This document shows, one piece after another, positions 21,098 to 34,445 of a stretch of DNA of 64,000 bases (within the stretch, counting starts at the first letter, position 1; each line of letters starts with the position of its first letter). Below the pieces are notes generated by a model. The model ran no database searches and was not told the DNA's origin. It was given only the letters and a program-made list of their open reading frames with translations. The translations under genes and the position numbers were made by a program. Origin of the DNA: Cavenderia fasciculata (Eukaryota > Evosea > Eumycetozoa > Acytosteliales > Cavenderiaceae); contig NW_004457723.1 of NCBI RefSeq assembly GCF_000203815.1, forward strand, positions 62,001 to 126,000. The letters run 5' to 3'.

Positions 21098-24000
21098 TTA
21101 AATCTTATTCTTTTTAATCAACTGAGAGACCGATGAGGCTATATTCAAAGATGAAGATGGTTCAGTAGCCTTTCTCTTGAATTGGAATGGAGTTGGTTTG
21201 GTGAGTTTGTTGACTAGCGATACATTGTTGGTGTTGTTGGTTGCTTTAGGTGAATTGGTAATATCTTCTAATTGACTGGTTGGTTGTTGCTGTGATGGTT
21301 GAGGTGTAGTATTAGACGATGAAGACAATGAAGATGTTGATGATGAAAGAGACTCTTTTTCTTTTTCTCTTTCCTTTTCAATAGCATTTAACTTCTTTTC
21401 AATTTGTTTGTTAATTGCCAACAACTGTTCGATCTTGTTGAGATACTTGTCAATCTCTTCATCCTTTTCAGAGAGTTTATCTTCGAGTTCTTCGTTGGCC
21501 AATTTAGCTTGATCGAGTTCACTTGACAACGCCGATGTTTCTTGTATCTCTGACAGTCTTGTTTGTGTCTGATAATGTGCTTCACGTTCCTTGGACAGGT
21601 TATCTTCAACCTCTGCACGTTGCTTTTTAGACAATTCAAACATTTTGTTTAATCTATCATTCTCGTTACTGAGACGATTAATCGATTCCTTGTGTTCGAG
21701 TACACTACTTGACAACCGACTGATAGAGTGACGGTCTTCAGCTGCTTTAACAGACTCTTCTTTTGATACACTGTCTACAGAGTCACGAGCACGTTTTTCA
21801 CTTTCAACCATCTCCTCTAATTCCATCTCTCTTGCACGGTACTCTAACTCTCTTCTTTGGTACAAACTAATTTGTTCGACCAAGTCAGCGTCACTCTTTT
21901 CTTTTCGCTTGTCAATATATCAACCGTCTTTTTAAGTGTATCCATTTCTTCATCCAATTTAACTCTTTGACTTGTACTTTGACTTTGAGTTGATTGTAAT
22001 GTCTCCAAATCACATTCAAGTTGTTTGGTTTGTGTTACATAACCTTGGATATCCGATGTCATGGTCAACATTTCAAACTCGAGTTTATGAACTGTGCTTT
22101 GTGAATCATCCAATTTCTTTTTCAAATCGTCGTAATCTGCTTTCAACGATTCAACTATCTTTTCCATACTCTGACTGCTCTCTTCCAACCCGTTATTCTT
22201 TTCTCTAAGTTGGTCCAATTCCAAAGTCAATTGATTTGTCTTGGCATTGGCGAGATTGTTCATTTCCATGCACTCTTGTATTTTCACAACAAGTTTTGTA
22301 TTTTCATCTTTTGATTCCTTGACAAGTAACTTTTGATCGTTGACCTCTTGATTTGATTCAATCAATTGAGTAGACATATCTTGTCGATCACATTCAACCG
22401 ATTGAACACGACTGTTAAGCTGATCAATAGTCAATTGCATCTCTTCAATGATAGATTGATACTTTTTAATTTGGCCATTTGTATCTGTTGTCTTTTGTTC
22501 CAATTGGCAATGACTTTGTTCAACTTTACATTTAACACTTTCCAACTCTCCTTGTAAATGTTGGATTGTTTCATCATGTTGTTTCAACTGTTCGGTCATT
22601 TCATAGTTGATACTGTCACTCTGCTTCTTTTCTTCTTCCAATTGTTTGATCAATTCTAATTTACACTCTAGTGTTATCAAAACCTCTGTAGCATTCTTTT
22701 CCTTTTCCTTGATCAATTCATTTTGACATTCCATCTCTTTCATCAATGATCCAAGCTCGTACTCTACTTGTACAATCTTTTCCTTGTACACTTGGTCACG
22801 ACTAACTGCGTCACTTTCAATTTGAGAGATGTGTTTTTGATGTACCAACTTTTCATCTTGCAACTCGGCCATCAACTCTTCCAGTCTTGATTGAAGTTGA
22901 GATTCATCCATTTCAACAGACTCTATTGTACGGGTGAGTTTAGCAATTCGATCAGCCTGTTCTCCAAGACTGACATTAGCTTGTGCAAGTTTAACATTGG
23001 TTTCATTCAACATTCCATCCTTTTCCAATGACTCTGATTGTACTTTCTCCATTTCCAATTGAGTTTTAACAAGAGTTTCTTTTTCACGAGTCAATTTCAT
23101 TTCAAATTGTTCAAGTGTTTCCAATTTACCCTTTAACTCTCTTTCAACCGTCTCCTTTTCTAATCTTGATTTCTCCAAGTTTAATTTAACCTCCTCTAAC
23201 TGGCTTGTTGATTGTTCCATCATACCATCCTTTTCAATTGATTCTTTTAAAAGTTGGTTGAATTGTAGTTGCAATGACTCGGTTTGTCGAGTATGTTGTT
23301 GGACGAGTGACTCTAGTGTTTTAATAGTCTGTTGATTGTCTTGAATGGTCATAGCAGCCTGCTCTAATCGCAAGGTGGTTTCAGTCATCTCTTCAGTCTT
23401 TTCCAAGTCGATAGAATGGTGTTTGTCGAGTTGACCTTGCAATTCGGCGAGTTCAGAGTCACGACGATTCATCTTTTCGGTCAACTTGTTGATTGTGTCT
23501 AGGTTGGTCTGTACAGCGTCATCGGCATGTGCAAGTTGAGCACGTAACTCGTCCATTTCAGCAGACTCTTGCTCTGATGCATTTTGGGTGTCTGCGACTG
23601 TCTTTTCCAACTCTCTTTCCAACTCGGACAACAAGTGTTGATGGTCATGAACACTCGACTCGAGGTGTCTGTTTTGTGCTTGCAAATGTTCGACTTGACT
23701 GTCATACTCTTCCACCATGGCACGCATCTCTTCAAGTTCCTTTTCACGGTCTCCAACAGTCTCTTGTAACCTTGACATCTCTTGTTCAAACTCGTGTATC
23801 AATTGTTCGCGTTCATGTATATCATTTTTAAATTGTTCTATTTGAGTGCTGTGTGATTCAGTGTCGTGTGCATACGAGTCGATCAACTCGGTCATCTCAC
23901 GTTCCAACGACTCTTTTTCCAAAGTGGTCTGTTGGTTGGCCGCTGTGAGACGTTCGACAGCGCCGGCATACGATGCGAGCTCGGTGCGTGCCATGCCAAG

Positions 24001-26306
24001 CTCTTGATCCAATCGACCCATCTTGACAGTCAACTCGTCCTGCGAGTCTTGTTGACGTGCAACCAACTCATCCTTTTCCTCGGTTGCCAACTCTAGTTGT
24101 TTCAAAGTGTGCTCCAATTCACCCTTTAATTGATCCGTCTCTTTCTGTCCACTCTCTATTCTCTTTAATGCAACTGCCAACTCTTCCCTTCCAACTGCCA
24201 GTTGATCAGTGAGTACCTCAACATGTTGAGCAAGTTGGTCGTGTTGAATGGTCACAGTTTCCAAGTCCATCTTTAGTTTCTCCAAATCTTCATTCTTTCT
24301 TTCAACCTTTCTAACTGTCTCTTCCAACTCTACGGTCATCTTTTGTCTACTCTCAACCAATTCAAGTTGAGTTGTTGTCTTTTCAACATTCAACTCTTCT
24401 TGTAACCCTGCTATCTCCTCGGTCAACTCGACGACCCGTTTGGCAGATTGGGTGTGGTTGGAAACAGCCGCGGACAAGTCTGATTCAAGCGATGTGATCG
24501 TTGTCTGGAGCTGACTAATCTTGACAGTCTGCTCATCCCTCTCCTCTGCATTGGTTTCCAACTCTTGCTGCAACTGACCGAGTTCCTCTTGCAGCTCGGC
24601 AAATAGCTGGACATTGGCTTGGTACTTGGCGTCTGTGTCCTGGCCTGCCAACCGTTCCTCTTGCACCAATGTTTCAAGTGAAGTGATACGCTCTTGCTGC
24701 TCGTCACACACACTTTCAAACTCGGCAATCATCTTGTTTCGGATATCCAGCTCAGAGTCGAGCTCGGTGATACGGTGTGCGTCAAGCTCGCGAGCATCGA
24801 TCGCTTCCTTGGCAACCATTTCAATCTCGTTGATGTATCTTTCAAACTCTTCTACTTTGTCTTGACCCTGTTGGACGGTCTCTTGGAGCCGTGTGATTTC
24901 CTCGAGACATGACTCAACCTCGCCGACACTCTCTTCGAGTCGTTTGGACAGTTGAGCAACCTGCTCGACACTCTCTTTCAACGAGACGGTTGCAGTGTCT
25001 AGGTCAGACTCGAGTGACTTGATGAGTGCAGAGGTACGTTCCTCCAACTCGGCCTGGCTGTCCTCTCCCATCTTGGTGACTTGCTCCAACTCCTCTCGCA
25101 ACTCTTCAACTGTATTTAGGAGTTGTTGATTGTCACGATCCATCTCGTTGGCACGTACAGAGATCTCTTGCAACTCTTTGCGCATCTTGGCAGTTGTTTC
25201 TTGGTACTTTTCCTCGGCCACCAGCTCCACCTCGGTCTTTGCGTCTCTCAACTCTTGACATTCCTTTTGCGATACATCCAGTTGTTCCAGAGTGTCATCT
25301 ACGCGCTTCTTCATCTCTTCCAGGTCACTGCCAACCTGTCCTCTCTGCACCTTGACAGCCTCCAATTGTTTGTTCAACAAATCAATCTTTTCAACCGACT
25401 TGGCCAACTGCTCCACACCGTCTCTATGTCTCTCGACGACAGTCACCAATTCATCTTGTACAGTTTCCAACTCTTTCTCTACAGTCTCGATTCTTTCCTT
25501 TCTCTCTTTGGCAACCACCTCTACATTTTCAAACTTTAATTTCCATTGTCCAATTGATTCCCTCAACTCTCTCATTTCCATCTCTTGGCTGTCCAATTGG
25601 TCATTGTATTTGTTTGAAGTGACCGACATCTCTTCTTGCAACGCTTGGATCTCCTTTTTACCCGCATCCAATTGTTCTTGCAACGATTGACACACCTCGA
25701 TCTTTTTCTCTAATTGATTCTTGTATTCCGCCATCTTTTGTTCCAAACCATCAATCTTTTCATTTAATTCTTGGTTCAACTCTTGTCCAACATTTTGATG
25801 ATTCAACATTTCTTTTTCAAAATTCTAAAGAAACCAAAAACAAAAATAATTAATAAAACATACTTGTATATACTTATTCATTCATTTGTTTGTTTTGATT
25901 GATACTTACCAATTTCAAAGTATTATTTAAATTTTCCAGTTGACGAATTGAAGATTTAAGATTATTCATTTCTAAAAGTGAAGATTCTTGTTCTTGTTTT
26001 AATTTTGATTCGTATTGATCGATGACATCTTGAAGTTCCAATGCCAATTGTTCGAGTTGTTCAATGGTCGATGACTTCTTTTCCAAGTCTTCATTGAATT
26101 GGCTAATTTGTTGTTCCAAGTGTGAAATGATTGAATTCGAGGTACTAACCTCTTCAGAATGAATATTCATCATTGAACTATGTTCACTTTCAATATTGGT
26201 AATTTCATCTAATTTTTGATATAATTCTTTTTCCAACTATAAAACAAAAATAAATGTAAGAAATATTAATATTTGTATTATATAAATATATATATGTATA
26301 TGTATT

Positions 26307-26349
<43 letters not shown>

Positions 26350-27162
26350 CTCTTTCAACTTTTTCACGTAAATTGACTATTAAAGTTTGTTTGTTTTCCA
26401 TTGCAATTTTATCATTCTTTGTAGTTGATTTTAAAAGAGTTACCTCATCTTCATATTTTGATTTCTCTTGTAACAATTGATTAAATTGTAATTGTAATGT
26501 ATCTATATCTTTGGTTGATGAATTGGATTGCAACTATAGAAAATAAATTAAAATAGAAATCAAAGTTAATAAATCCATTTTTAATAATTAATTATTCTTG
26601 CATAATATTTGCATACCTCTAAAGATTGTATTTTCAATAATAAATTATCCTTTTCTAATAATAATTTTGATCTTTCAGATTCATAGGTAGAGATTTTAAG
26701 ATTGAGTCGATCTATTTCCAATTCCATCTCTTTGGTTGAGTTATTATGTACATTATTATTACTATTATTTAATAGTTCCTTTTTAGATTGTTCCAATGAT
26801 GCTTTGAGATTGTCTGCATTCAATTTCAACTTTCTTATATTATCTTGTGATGTATTTAATTCTCTTTGACATGTTTTATATTTATTATCTAATTGTTTCA
26901 ACTACATTAAATATACAAATATTTTGAATTAGTACTACCTCCATTAATCAAACTAATTAATATTAATAATATCTATGCATACCTCTGAAATCAATTGATC
27001 TTTCTCTTGATTGATTGATTTAACTTCCTTTTGAGATTGATTCAAGTGTTCTAGCATATTATCCATTTGAATCTGTTTCTGTCTCTTTTGTTTCTTGTGT
27101 GATTCAATCTCTTCTTCTAAAGATTGAATCTTTATAATATGTTGATTGTCATCTGTATCCAT
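21098..27162 (-). CDS. giant coiled-coil protein (~1,950 residues), one apparent frameshift
   Basis: Five coding exons: 27162 to about 26985, then pieces ending near 26620, 26350 and 25912, and a single long exon from about 25825 to 21098. Nearly the whole product is predicted coiled coil, with dense Glu/Gln/Leu heptads (for example LEEMKKRVDDTLEQLDVSQ) and no motor or kinase domain. The C-terminus is Ser/Pro/Thr-rich and ends FQFKRKATEPSSSL ... LIKKNKI, a basic tail that could bind DNA or act as a nuclear signal. The reading frame changes by one base near 21890-21905 beside an A-rich run (KRVT versus KKSDADLVEQI), so one base is probably lost there. It resembles golgins, centrosomal and nuclear-pore filament proteins in style only; I cannot choose among them. 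Confidence 0.8.
26310..26345. repeat. (TA)n run in a coiled-coil gene intron
   Basis: About eighteen TA units within the intron following the exon that ends near 26350 on the minus strand. The run is right beside the donor. Confidence 0.9.
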
Positions 27163-27517
27163 TCTTTCTATCTTCTTTTGATTGTAATGTAAAAGTGTCG
27201 AGTTACTAATTAAAATACTCGATAAACTACCCTTTATTCCTACTATCTATCTCTCTATGAATATATAAAACCTTGACTCTTTGAAACTAGTACATTATGA
27301 ACAATGTAGGGTGTTTCCAAAAAAAAAAAAAGGTTTTGGCGGCAATAGTGAACATACTTCAACGGACTCTGTTTCAAATTTGAATTATTTTATTTTTTGA
27401 AGTTCGAACCATGGTGGTTTTACTTGATCAACTTTAAATAAACATTAATGTTACACAGCAAATGTAATGTAATATTAAACTAGATAGAGATAGATATATG
27501 TATATAGATATAGAGGA
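27163..27517. promoter_or_regulatory. divergent promoter spacer, coiled-coil gene / CDK8
   Basis: A 355-bp stretch between two oppositely oriented starts, so it must drive both genes. It includes an A13 run near 27320, a small GC-richer patch (GGTTTTGGCGGCAATAG, about 27333) and AT-rich flanks. No specific binding site is claimed. Confidence 0.45.
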
Positions 27518-28939
27518 ATGAGTCATCACCATCAACATCATTCACATCATCAACAACATCATCCAGTTGTACAGACATACTATGGTAATGGAAGAATAGA
27601 TGTAACTGAAAAGTATCAGTTTAGTTATGAAGTAGGTTCGGGTACCTATGGTATGGTCTACAAAGCAGAGGATAAAAAGAAACATAATAGAGTCGCTATC
27701 AAAAAGTTTAGAAGTACTAAAGAAGGTGAAGGTTTATCTTTGACTGCTTGTAGAGAGATTGGTGTAAGTAAAGTCATAGAACCATCAACAAGACACATAG
27801 TGTGTCTAAAGACACAACCATATGACTAATTCAATTTCTTATTATTATGATTATGATTATTATTGGTCATTAGTTATTAAGAGAATTAAGACATGAAAAT
27901 ATATTAACATTAATGGATATATGTTTAAACCCAAAAGATAAATCTTTAAACCTTGTATTTGATTATGCCGAATATGATTTATTTGTATGTTATCATCCAT
28001 CATTTTATTTATATATATATAAATAATAGTATTATATTAACGTATTGTATTGTATTTATTTATATGTATTAGGGGATAATAAAATATCATAGAGAACATG
28101 GTACTTATTGTTCAGATTTAACAGTGAAATCATTGATTTGGCAAATATTGAATGGTATACATTACTTGCATAGTAATTGGGTGATACATCGTGACTTGAA
28201 ACCATCGAATATCTTGGTGATGGGAGAGGGAAAGGAATTGGGGACTGTCAAGATTGGTGATTTTGGTTTGGCTAGAATCTTTCAATCTCCGTTACGACCG
28301 TTACACGATAATGGTGTGGTCGTTACTATTTGGTATCGGTCTCCCGAACTGTTACTCGGTTCAAAACATTATACGTGTGCAGTTGACATATGGGCTATTG
28401 GTTGTATATTTGCAGAGTTGTTGTCTACCAAACCTCTGTTCCCGGGTAAAGAAAAGGATCCGAAAATACCATCACTCTTTCAAGACGACCAAATCGAAAA
28501 AATAATTAGAATACTCGGTCAGCCTACTCTAGCAGATTGGCCTGATCTAAAGGCAATGCCAGAATACAGAAAAATACCTACCAACACTGAACAAAATCCA
28601 ACTTCAAAACCAGAGTACATATGTTTTTTAAAAATCAAAAATAACTTAATAATTAATTATTTATTCTTTTTATTTAATAGTACAACACCATTAGCAGAAG
28701 CATCAAGATTAGAAGTAAATACAGCAGCTTATGATTTATTGGTTAAAATGATTGCATATGATCCATGCAAGAGAATCACTGCTCAAGAAGCACTTGATCA
28801 TCCATATTTTAAAGAGGCACCCGTTCCAATTGCCAATGCGTTTGGTAAAAGTGCTAGTGTTGCTGGTTATCCAATTAGACAACAATTAAATACTAAAAAA
28901 ATGCCTACCAATGTTAAAAAGGATCAGGGTGAACCTTAA
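27518..28939 (+). CDS. cdk8: cyclin-dependent kinase 8 (Mediator kinase)
   Basis: Four exons (27518-27763, 27874-27984, 28073-28614, 28681-28939) encode 385 residues. A His-rich leader (MSHHHQHHSHHQQHH) precedes the kinase: VGSGTYGMVYKA, VAIKKF, LSLTACREIG (the cyclin-contact helix; CDK8 has SMSACRE where cell-cycle CDKs have PSTAIRE), VIHRDLKPSNILV, GDFGLARIFQSPLRPL, TIWYRSPELLLGSKHYT, and DIWAIGCIFAELL. The RIFQSPL and PGKEKDPKI features match CDK8/19. It acts in the nucleus with cyclin C on the Mediator tail module. The last intron (66 nt, GTACAT donor) has no stop and keeps frame, so unspliced mRNA would still be translated through. The poly-Gln tail of animal CDK8 is absent. Confidence 0.93.
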
Positions 28940-29052
28940 TATTATTAATTTTAATAAAAAAAAATGTGTATAAAAACCTTTTTCTGTGTGAAGAAATATA
29001 GCTAGCTATATCTTGTCTGTATTTTATTGTTCTTCAACCTTTAAAATAATCA

Positions 29053-32000
29053 ATGGATACAGATACAGATATAGAAATAGATAATCATATGGTGTTTGAT
29101 GATGATTATAATCAAGCACTATCAGTTGGAGTATTACCATCATCATTACGATCATTGGTGTTTGGTCGAAACTATAATCAACCTCTATCAGTTGGAGTAT
29201 TACCATCATCATTACAATCATTGAAGTTTGGTCAGGGATATAATCAACCAATATCAGTTGGAGTATTACCATCAACATTACAATCATTGGAGTTGGGTTA
29301 TTTCTACAATCAACCTCTATCAGTTGGAGTATTACCATCATCATTACAATCATTGGTGTTCGGTCATTGGTATGAAAAGCCTCTACCAGTTGGAGTATTA
29401 CCGACATCATTACAATCATTAAAGTTGAGCTATGACTATAATCTACCGCTATCTGTTGGAGTATTACCATCATCGTTACAATCATTGGTGTTTGGTCTTA
29501 GATTTAATCAAGCACTATCAGTTGGAGTACTACCATCATCATTACAGTCATTGGTGTTGGTGATGAATATAAACAAGCACTATCAGTTGGAGTACTACCA
29601 TCTTCATTACAATCATTGGTGTTTGGTCTTGGATTTAATCAACCTCTATCAGTTGGAGTAGTACCATCAACATTACAATCATTGGTGTTTGGTGGATGCT
29701 ATAATCAACCTCTATCAGTTGGGGTATTGCCACCAACCCTACTATCATTGAAGTTTGGTAATGGTTTTAGCCAGCCACTATCTGTTAAAGTATTACCATC
29801 ATCATTACAATCATTAGAGTTTGGTCCTTATTATAATCAACCTCTATCAGTTGGAGTATTACCATCATCATTACAATCATTGAGTTTGGTCAGGGATATA
29901 ATCAACCTAGCTATCAGTTGGAGTATTACCAACATCATTACAAACATTGGCGCTTGGTTTTCAATTCAATCAACCTTTATCTTGTCTCATATTACCAACA
30001 TCATTACAATCATTGGAGTTTGGTTATCGTTTTAATCAACTCATATCTCTGGGACTACTGCCATCAACAATACAAACATTGATTGTTGGTGGGAAATTTA
30101 ATCAACCTCTATCAGTTGGAGTCCTACCATCATCATTAAAATCATTGGTGTTTGGTGATAGATTTAATCAACCTCTATCGGTTGGAGTATTACCGTCATC
30201 GTTACAATCATTGAAGTTTGGTGATTGATTTAATCAAGCAATATCAGTTGGAGTATTACCAACATCATTACAATCATTGGTGTTTGGTTATAAATATAAT
30301 CAACCTCTATCAGTTGGAGTATTACCAACATCATTACAATCATTGAAGTTTGGGAGATACTATAATCAAACACTATCAGTTGGGGTATTACCAACATCAA
30401 TTCAGTCGCTAACCTTTTAAAACAGTTTGGAATATTATGATGGTCATGATCCAATACCATTAACCTTCCAAAGTGATTTCAAGAAATCAATTCAAGTTTG
30501 GAGATACTATCTTAGAATAGGGCCCTATCAATTATTAAAGCTTCCATCAAAACCGGATGCAATCATCTTTACAAGTATTGGATCGAACAATATCGATATT
30601 TCCAAACAAAATCCTTGTCAATCATCGCCATTTTCGAACGCCTTATCCAATCCCAACTCCATCAATCTCGATCCAAAGTATTTAGTTGCGTACCCCATCA
30701 ACCAAGAAGAATTTGTTACAGTCAACAACCACAAATATTTTAAACTGTACTCATTTCCATACACATCAAACCAAGTATTTTTAGTTTTATCAGCTTCTAA
30801 TAGTGAATTGGTATGTTGACTAAAATCTAGACAAGTAGTACGGTAATTATAATTAACCCATTTTTATAATTCAATTTACAGTGCGTTTACAAGGAAAAAA
30901 ATTACTCACGGGGTGAAACAATACGCTCTAGAGCACAATTTGAAGTAGAGTGCATGAAACTATTCATTGGTGACGAAATGTTTGTCCAATACAGAGACCA
31001 TCAGGATAATAAAGTTGATCATACATTTTGTTTGGTGACTCTATATTGTCAAGGTGGTGATCTTGAACAATTATGCCAATCTAAAATTGAGTGGTAAGAA
31101 ACCTTTTTAGACATGGATAAAGGAATTATTTTTCTTATTCAATTCTTCTTGACATTTTAGGAATAATTTGGAAATACAAAAAAACAAACAAAATGAAGAT
31201 GATTTCAATTATATTCAAGAGGCGTATATATGGAATTATATTCAAAGATTATTCCAAATACTTGAAAAGCTAGCCAGCCATAATCTTGCACATCTCGATA
31301 TCAAACCACTCAATCTATTTATTGGAAACGATGGTGAAATAGCTCTTGGTGATTTTGGTTGTTGTAGTTTTGTCACTAAAGCAAAACAAAATTGGAATGC
31401 CCAACAATCACTGTAGATCGCCCTAAAAACTTTCAAGAAGAGACAAGTATCGGACTAAATAGTTTGAAAAGTGGAATGCGTGGAACAAATGGGTACTACC
31501 CACCTGTAAGTTATCAAACTCGTTATATCAATTTCAAGATTACGAATGTATATAAATAATATCTAAATTTTAATAGGAATCAAAATTAAAAGAATATCAC
31601 TCTACAAGTGATGCCTATTCAGTTGGCAGATTACTTTCATGGTAAAAAAATACAATTTTATTATTTGTGTTTAATTTTCATATTCTCCTTCTATTATTAT
31701 TAACTCTACCCTTTTTTAATTCACAGTCATCCAGTGTCATGACACTGCCAACATGGTTGAATTTTTCTATAATCATAGAAATAACAACTTTAATCCAGAT
31801 CTTGTTAAAATATCTCCAATCAGATACTCTTCAGCTTTAATTCAATTTGTCAAGAATCTATTAATTGCAACACCTCATGATCGTCTTTCATCTGATGATT
31901 TAACAGTTGAATCAATTGGACCAGGTAAACAGATAGTAACATCACCATTTTTAGTTGACAAAAGTAAATTCCTTCCAAATATCACTGAATTGAAATTCGA

Positions 32001-32780
32001 TGGTGAATACAACTGCCCTCTAAGAGGACTACTTCCAGAATCTCTTCGAAAACTATCGTTACTTGGCAAGTTCAATCAACGAATAGTTGAATATGACATT
32101 CCCTTTAGAGTTGAAACTTTAATTTTAGGACCATCATTTAATAGTCCTATTCGTTTCGGGGATCCTTCACTAAAAGTGGTTTTTTTTGGTAAATCATTCA
32201 ACCAACCAATCTATCCTGGCTGGTATTTTGATTCACCCTTCAAACCCCCTTTTAGTCCCACTATCAATATCACCACCGATATTTGGAATCATGAAAAAGA
32301 ATCCAATATCTGTTCAGAAACCCGAAAGGAAGATTACAAAAGAATTAATCTTTACCATACTGGTGGTCTATTAAATATACATTCCATAGACACTATCAAT
32401 TCATTTACCAAAGTTCATTTGGAATCTAAAATCATATTGATGATATGTGATAAATGTTTTGGCATTGGTCAAATTAAAAGGTATGCCTAAAAAGACTAGT
32501 GGCACTCTTTTAGAACCAATCAATTTACTAATATTATTTCAATGTCTGAAGAGAAAATAATGTAGTGTCTTGGAATAACAATAATGATATTTCATTGGCA
32601 ATAGATTTAAAAGATGTTAGTGTCATATCATTTGTAGAGTCATCAATTTATCCTCATTTATATTATCAAATTGACAAGAAAATATTTCAAGAAACCAATC
32701 AACAATCAGTGGATTTAGATAATATCGACCATGTCATTGAATATCCATTAATTGATATGAATCAATTATTTGAATATTAG
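29053..32780 (+). pseudogene. decayed FNIP-repeat protein kinase
   Basis: Same architecture as the kinase at 16934-20865: about 20 FNIP units (29.09-30.42 kb), linker, kinase exons (CVYKEKNYS, HLDIKPLNLFI, LGDFGCCSF, GTNGYYPP) and trailing FNIP-like units ending MNQLFEY. Unlike its relative it is damaged: a base is missing near 29560, the frame changes again near 29880-29920, a TGA stands in a repeat at about 30226, a TAA ends the array at 30418, and a TAG follows the DFG exon near 31414. The 3' exon near 32566 also does not splice in phase. Repeat units are more divergent than in the intact copy, consistent with loss of homogenisation after decay. It could be a real pseudogene or, for single indels, assembly error. 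Confidence 0.85.
29089..30417 (+). repeat. 20-unit FNIP-coding array in the decayed kinase
   Basis: About twenty 66-bp units of the same family as the 19.4-20.8 kb array, in opposite orientation. Units vary more (for example SCLILPTSL, SLGLLPSTI, SVKVLPSSL) and some indels break the 66-bp register. Confidence 0.9.
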
Positions 32781-32968
32781 ATTCATTCCCATTCCAAATT
32801 AATCTCTTTAATAAATATATTGTATCTCTGTATCTAGTAATTAAATTATGTGTAATAATAAAAAAAACAATTTTTTGAAACAAAAATCTGTACATGATTG
32901 TTTCGTCTTTCGTCATTTTTTTGTATACAAATCGAATACTTGTTCATATAAAACATATCTTTTTAAAA

Positions 32969-34158
32969 ATGACAGATCAACAATTAAATAAGAATATGAG
33001 TAATCTATCAATAGATAATAGAAATCATAGTAATGATGATGATGATAATAATAATAATAATAATAATGGTAACCTTTCATTTCAATTATAATCCCGATTT
33101 CAATCTCTTTCTTATTCAATCTCTTTTTATATCTATACTTTATATTTATAGTACATTCAGGATATAATATAATTGATGATGCTTTAGGATATGCAAGATT
33201 ATATGGTTATATTAAAAAAGATCAACAAGAGCTCGTTTCTCCTTTTTTAATTGGTAACTAAACACACAAACAAACAAACAAACAAACAATAATCATTTAA
33301 TAATCATCGATTATTGTAAGAAGAAAAAGAAAGAAAGAAGAAAATAATATGAATAATAATAGAACAATATATAAATCTATAGAAAAGAAAAGAATCAAAT
33401 TCTAATCTTTTCTTTTCTTTTTCTATTTAGAGAAATATGAAAAAGATGCAGATAAATATTGGGATAAATTCTACAAGAGAAATAACTCTAATTTCTTTAA
33501 AGATAGACATTGGTTAACAAGAGAATTTCAAGAGTTTCTAGAGAAACCTACGCAAGACGATAAAAAGATTAGAGTATTTGAAATTGGATGTGGTGTCGGC
33601 AATACGACACTGCCCCTCATGTCACTCAACGATCGTCTCGAGTTTGTGTCGTTTGACTTTTCGCAACACGCTGTCAAGCTACTCCAACAAGCAGTCGATC
33701 AAGACGACCAATACAAAGGTAGATGTACCACTTTTGTCTATAATGCAGTGGACGGTGTCGAAAAGCTGCCAGCATGCGTCGCCAAGGGCACTTTTGACTT
33801 GGTCGTCATTATATTTGTCTTGTCAGCTATGGACCCATCGACGTTTGCGGCAGTGGTTGACATGTGCGCACACGCACTCAGACCCGGTGGCAGAGTACTC
33901 ATCAGAGACTATGCCCGCGAGGATATGGCCCAAAGTCGATTTGAAAAACACAGCTCCAAACTAGGCGACTCTTTTCACGTTCGTTTTGATGGTACTCGAG
34001 CCTACTACTTTACACTAGAGCACATGGAACAGCTCTACACGGCCAATGGCCAATTTGAAACTTTCCAAAATATTATCGTCGAAAAACAAGTCGTCAATCG
34101 TAGAGATAATAATCAGATGGATAGAAAATTTATTCAATCTAAATTTATTAGGAAATAA
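32969..34158 (+). CDS. tRNA N3-methylcytidine methyltransferase, METTL2/6/8 family
   Basis: Three exons (32969-33068, 33152-33253, 33431-34158) give 309 residues. An Asn/Asp-rich leader precedes KYWDKFYKRNNSNFFKDRHWL, the family's N-terminal signature. The SAM-binding core follows: VFEIGCGVGNTTLPL (motif I), FVSFDFSQHAV, FVLSAMDP, then LRPGGRVLIRDY, the DGTRAYYFT strand and the C-terminal VNRRDNNQMDRKFIQSKF. These match the enzymes that make 3-methylcytidine at position 32 of tRNAs. Which member (2, 6 or 8) it equals is not decided. The middle of the last exon is distinctly GC-rich, while the exon ends are AT-rich. Confidence 0.92.
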
Positions 34159-34261
34159 AATTAATTCATTTAAATCATTAAATTAATGGTATATTATATT
34201 TTAGTGAATTGATGATATCATACCATGTTTTTTAAAAAAAAAATTGTAATATTACAATATG

Positions 34262-34401
34262 TTTTAAAATCAATGTGTTTTGGTGATCCAGTTTTATTAG
34301 AAATCAATCAAACCTAGTTCATTCGATAGCCAACGATGAGTAGAACCAGAATAGAGCAAAAACATTGAAATCCCCTTAAAACACGGCAAAAAAGTGGGGA
34401 C
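34262..34401. repeat. copy 1 of a ~140-bp tandem duplication near tRNA-Ala
   Basis: Matches 34446-34590 at roughly 90% by eye, from TTTTAAAATCAATG through TTCATTCGATAGCCAACGA to CGGCAAAAAAGTGGGGACT. The right end still resembles the last bases of the tRNA (GGACT), suggesting the duplicated unit once included a tRNA 3' end. Confidence 0.85.
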
Positions 34402-34445
34402 TTGGTAAACTGGCAAAAAAAAAAAAAAAAAAACCGGAATGGATT

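Noticed and set aside
29024-30460. Minus-strand ORFs over the second FNIP array
   Set aside because: Same cause: shadow frames of the repeat with simple Met/Val/Ile/Gln text.
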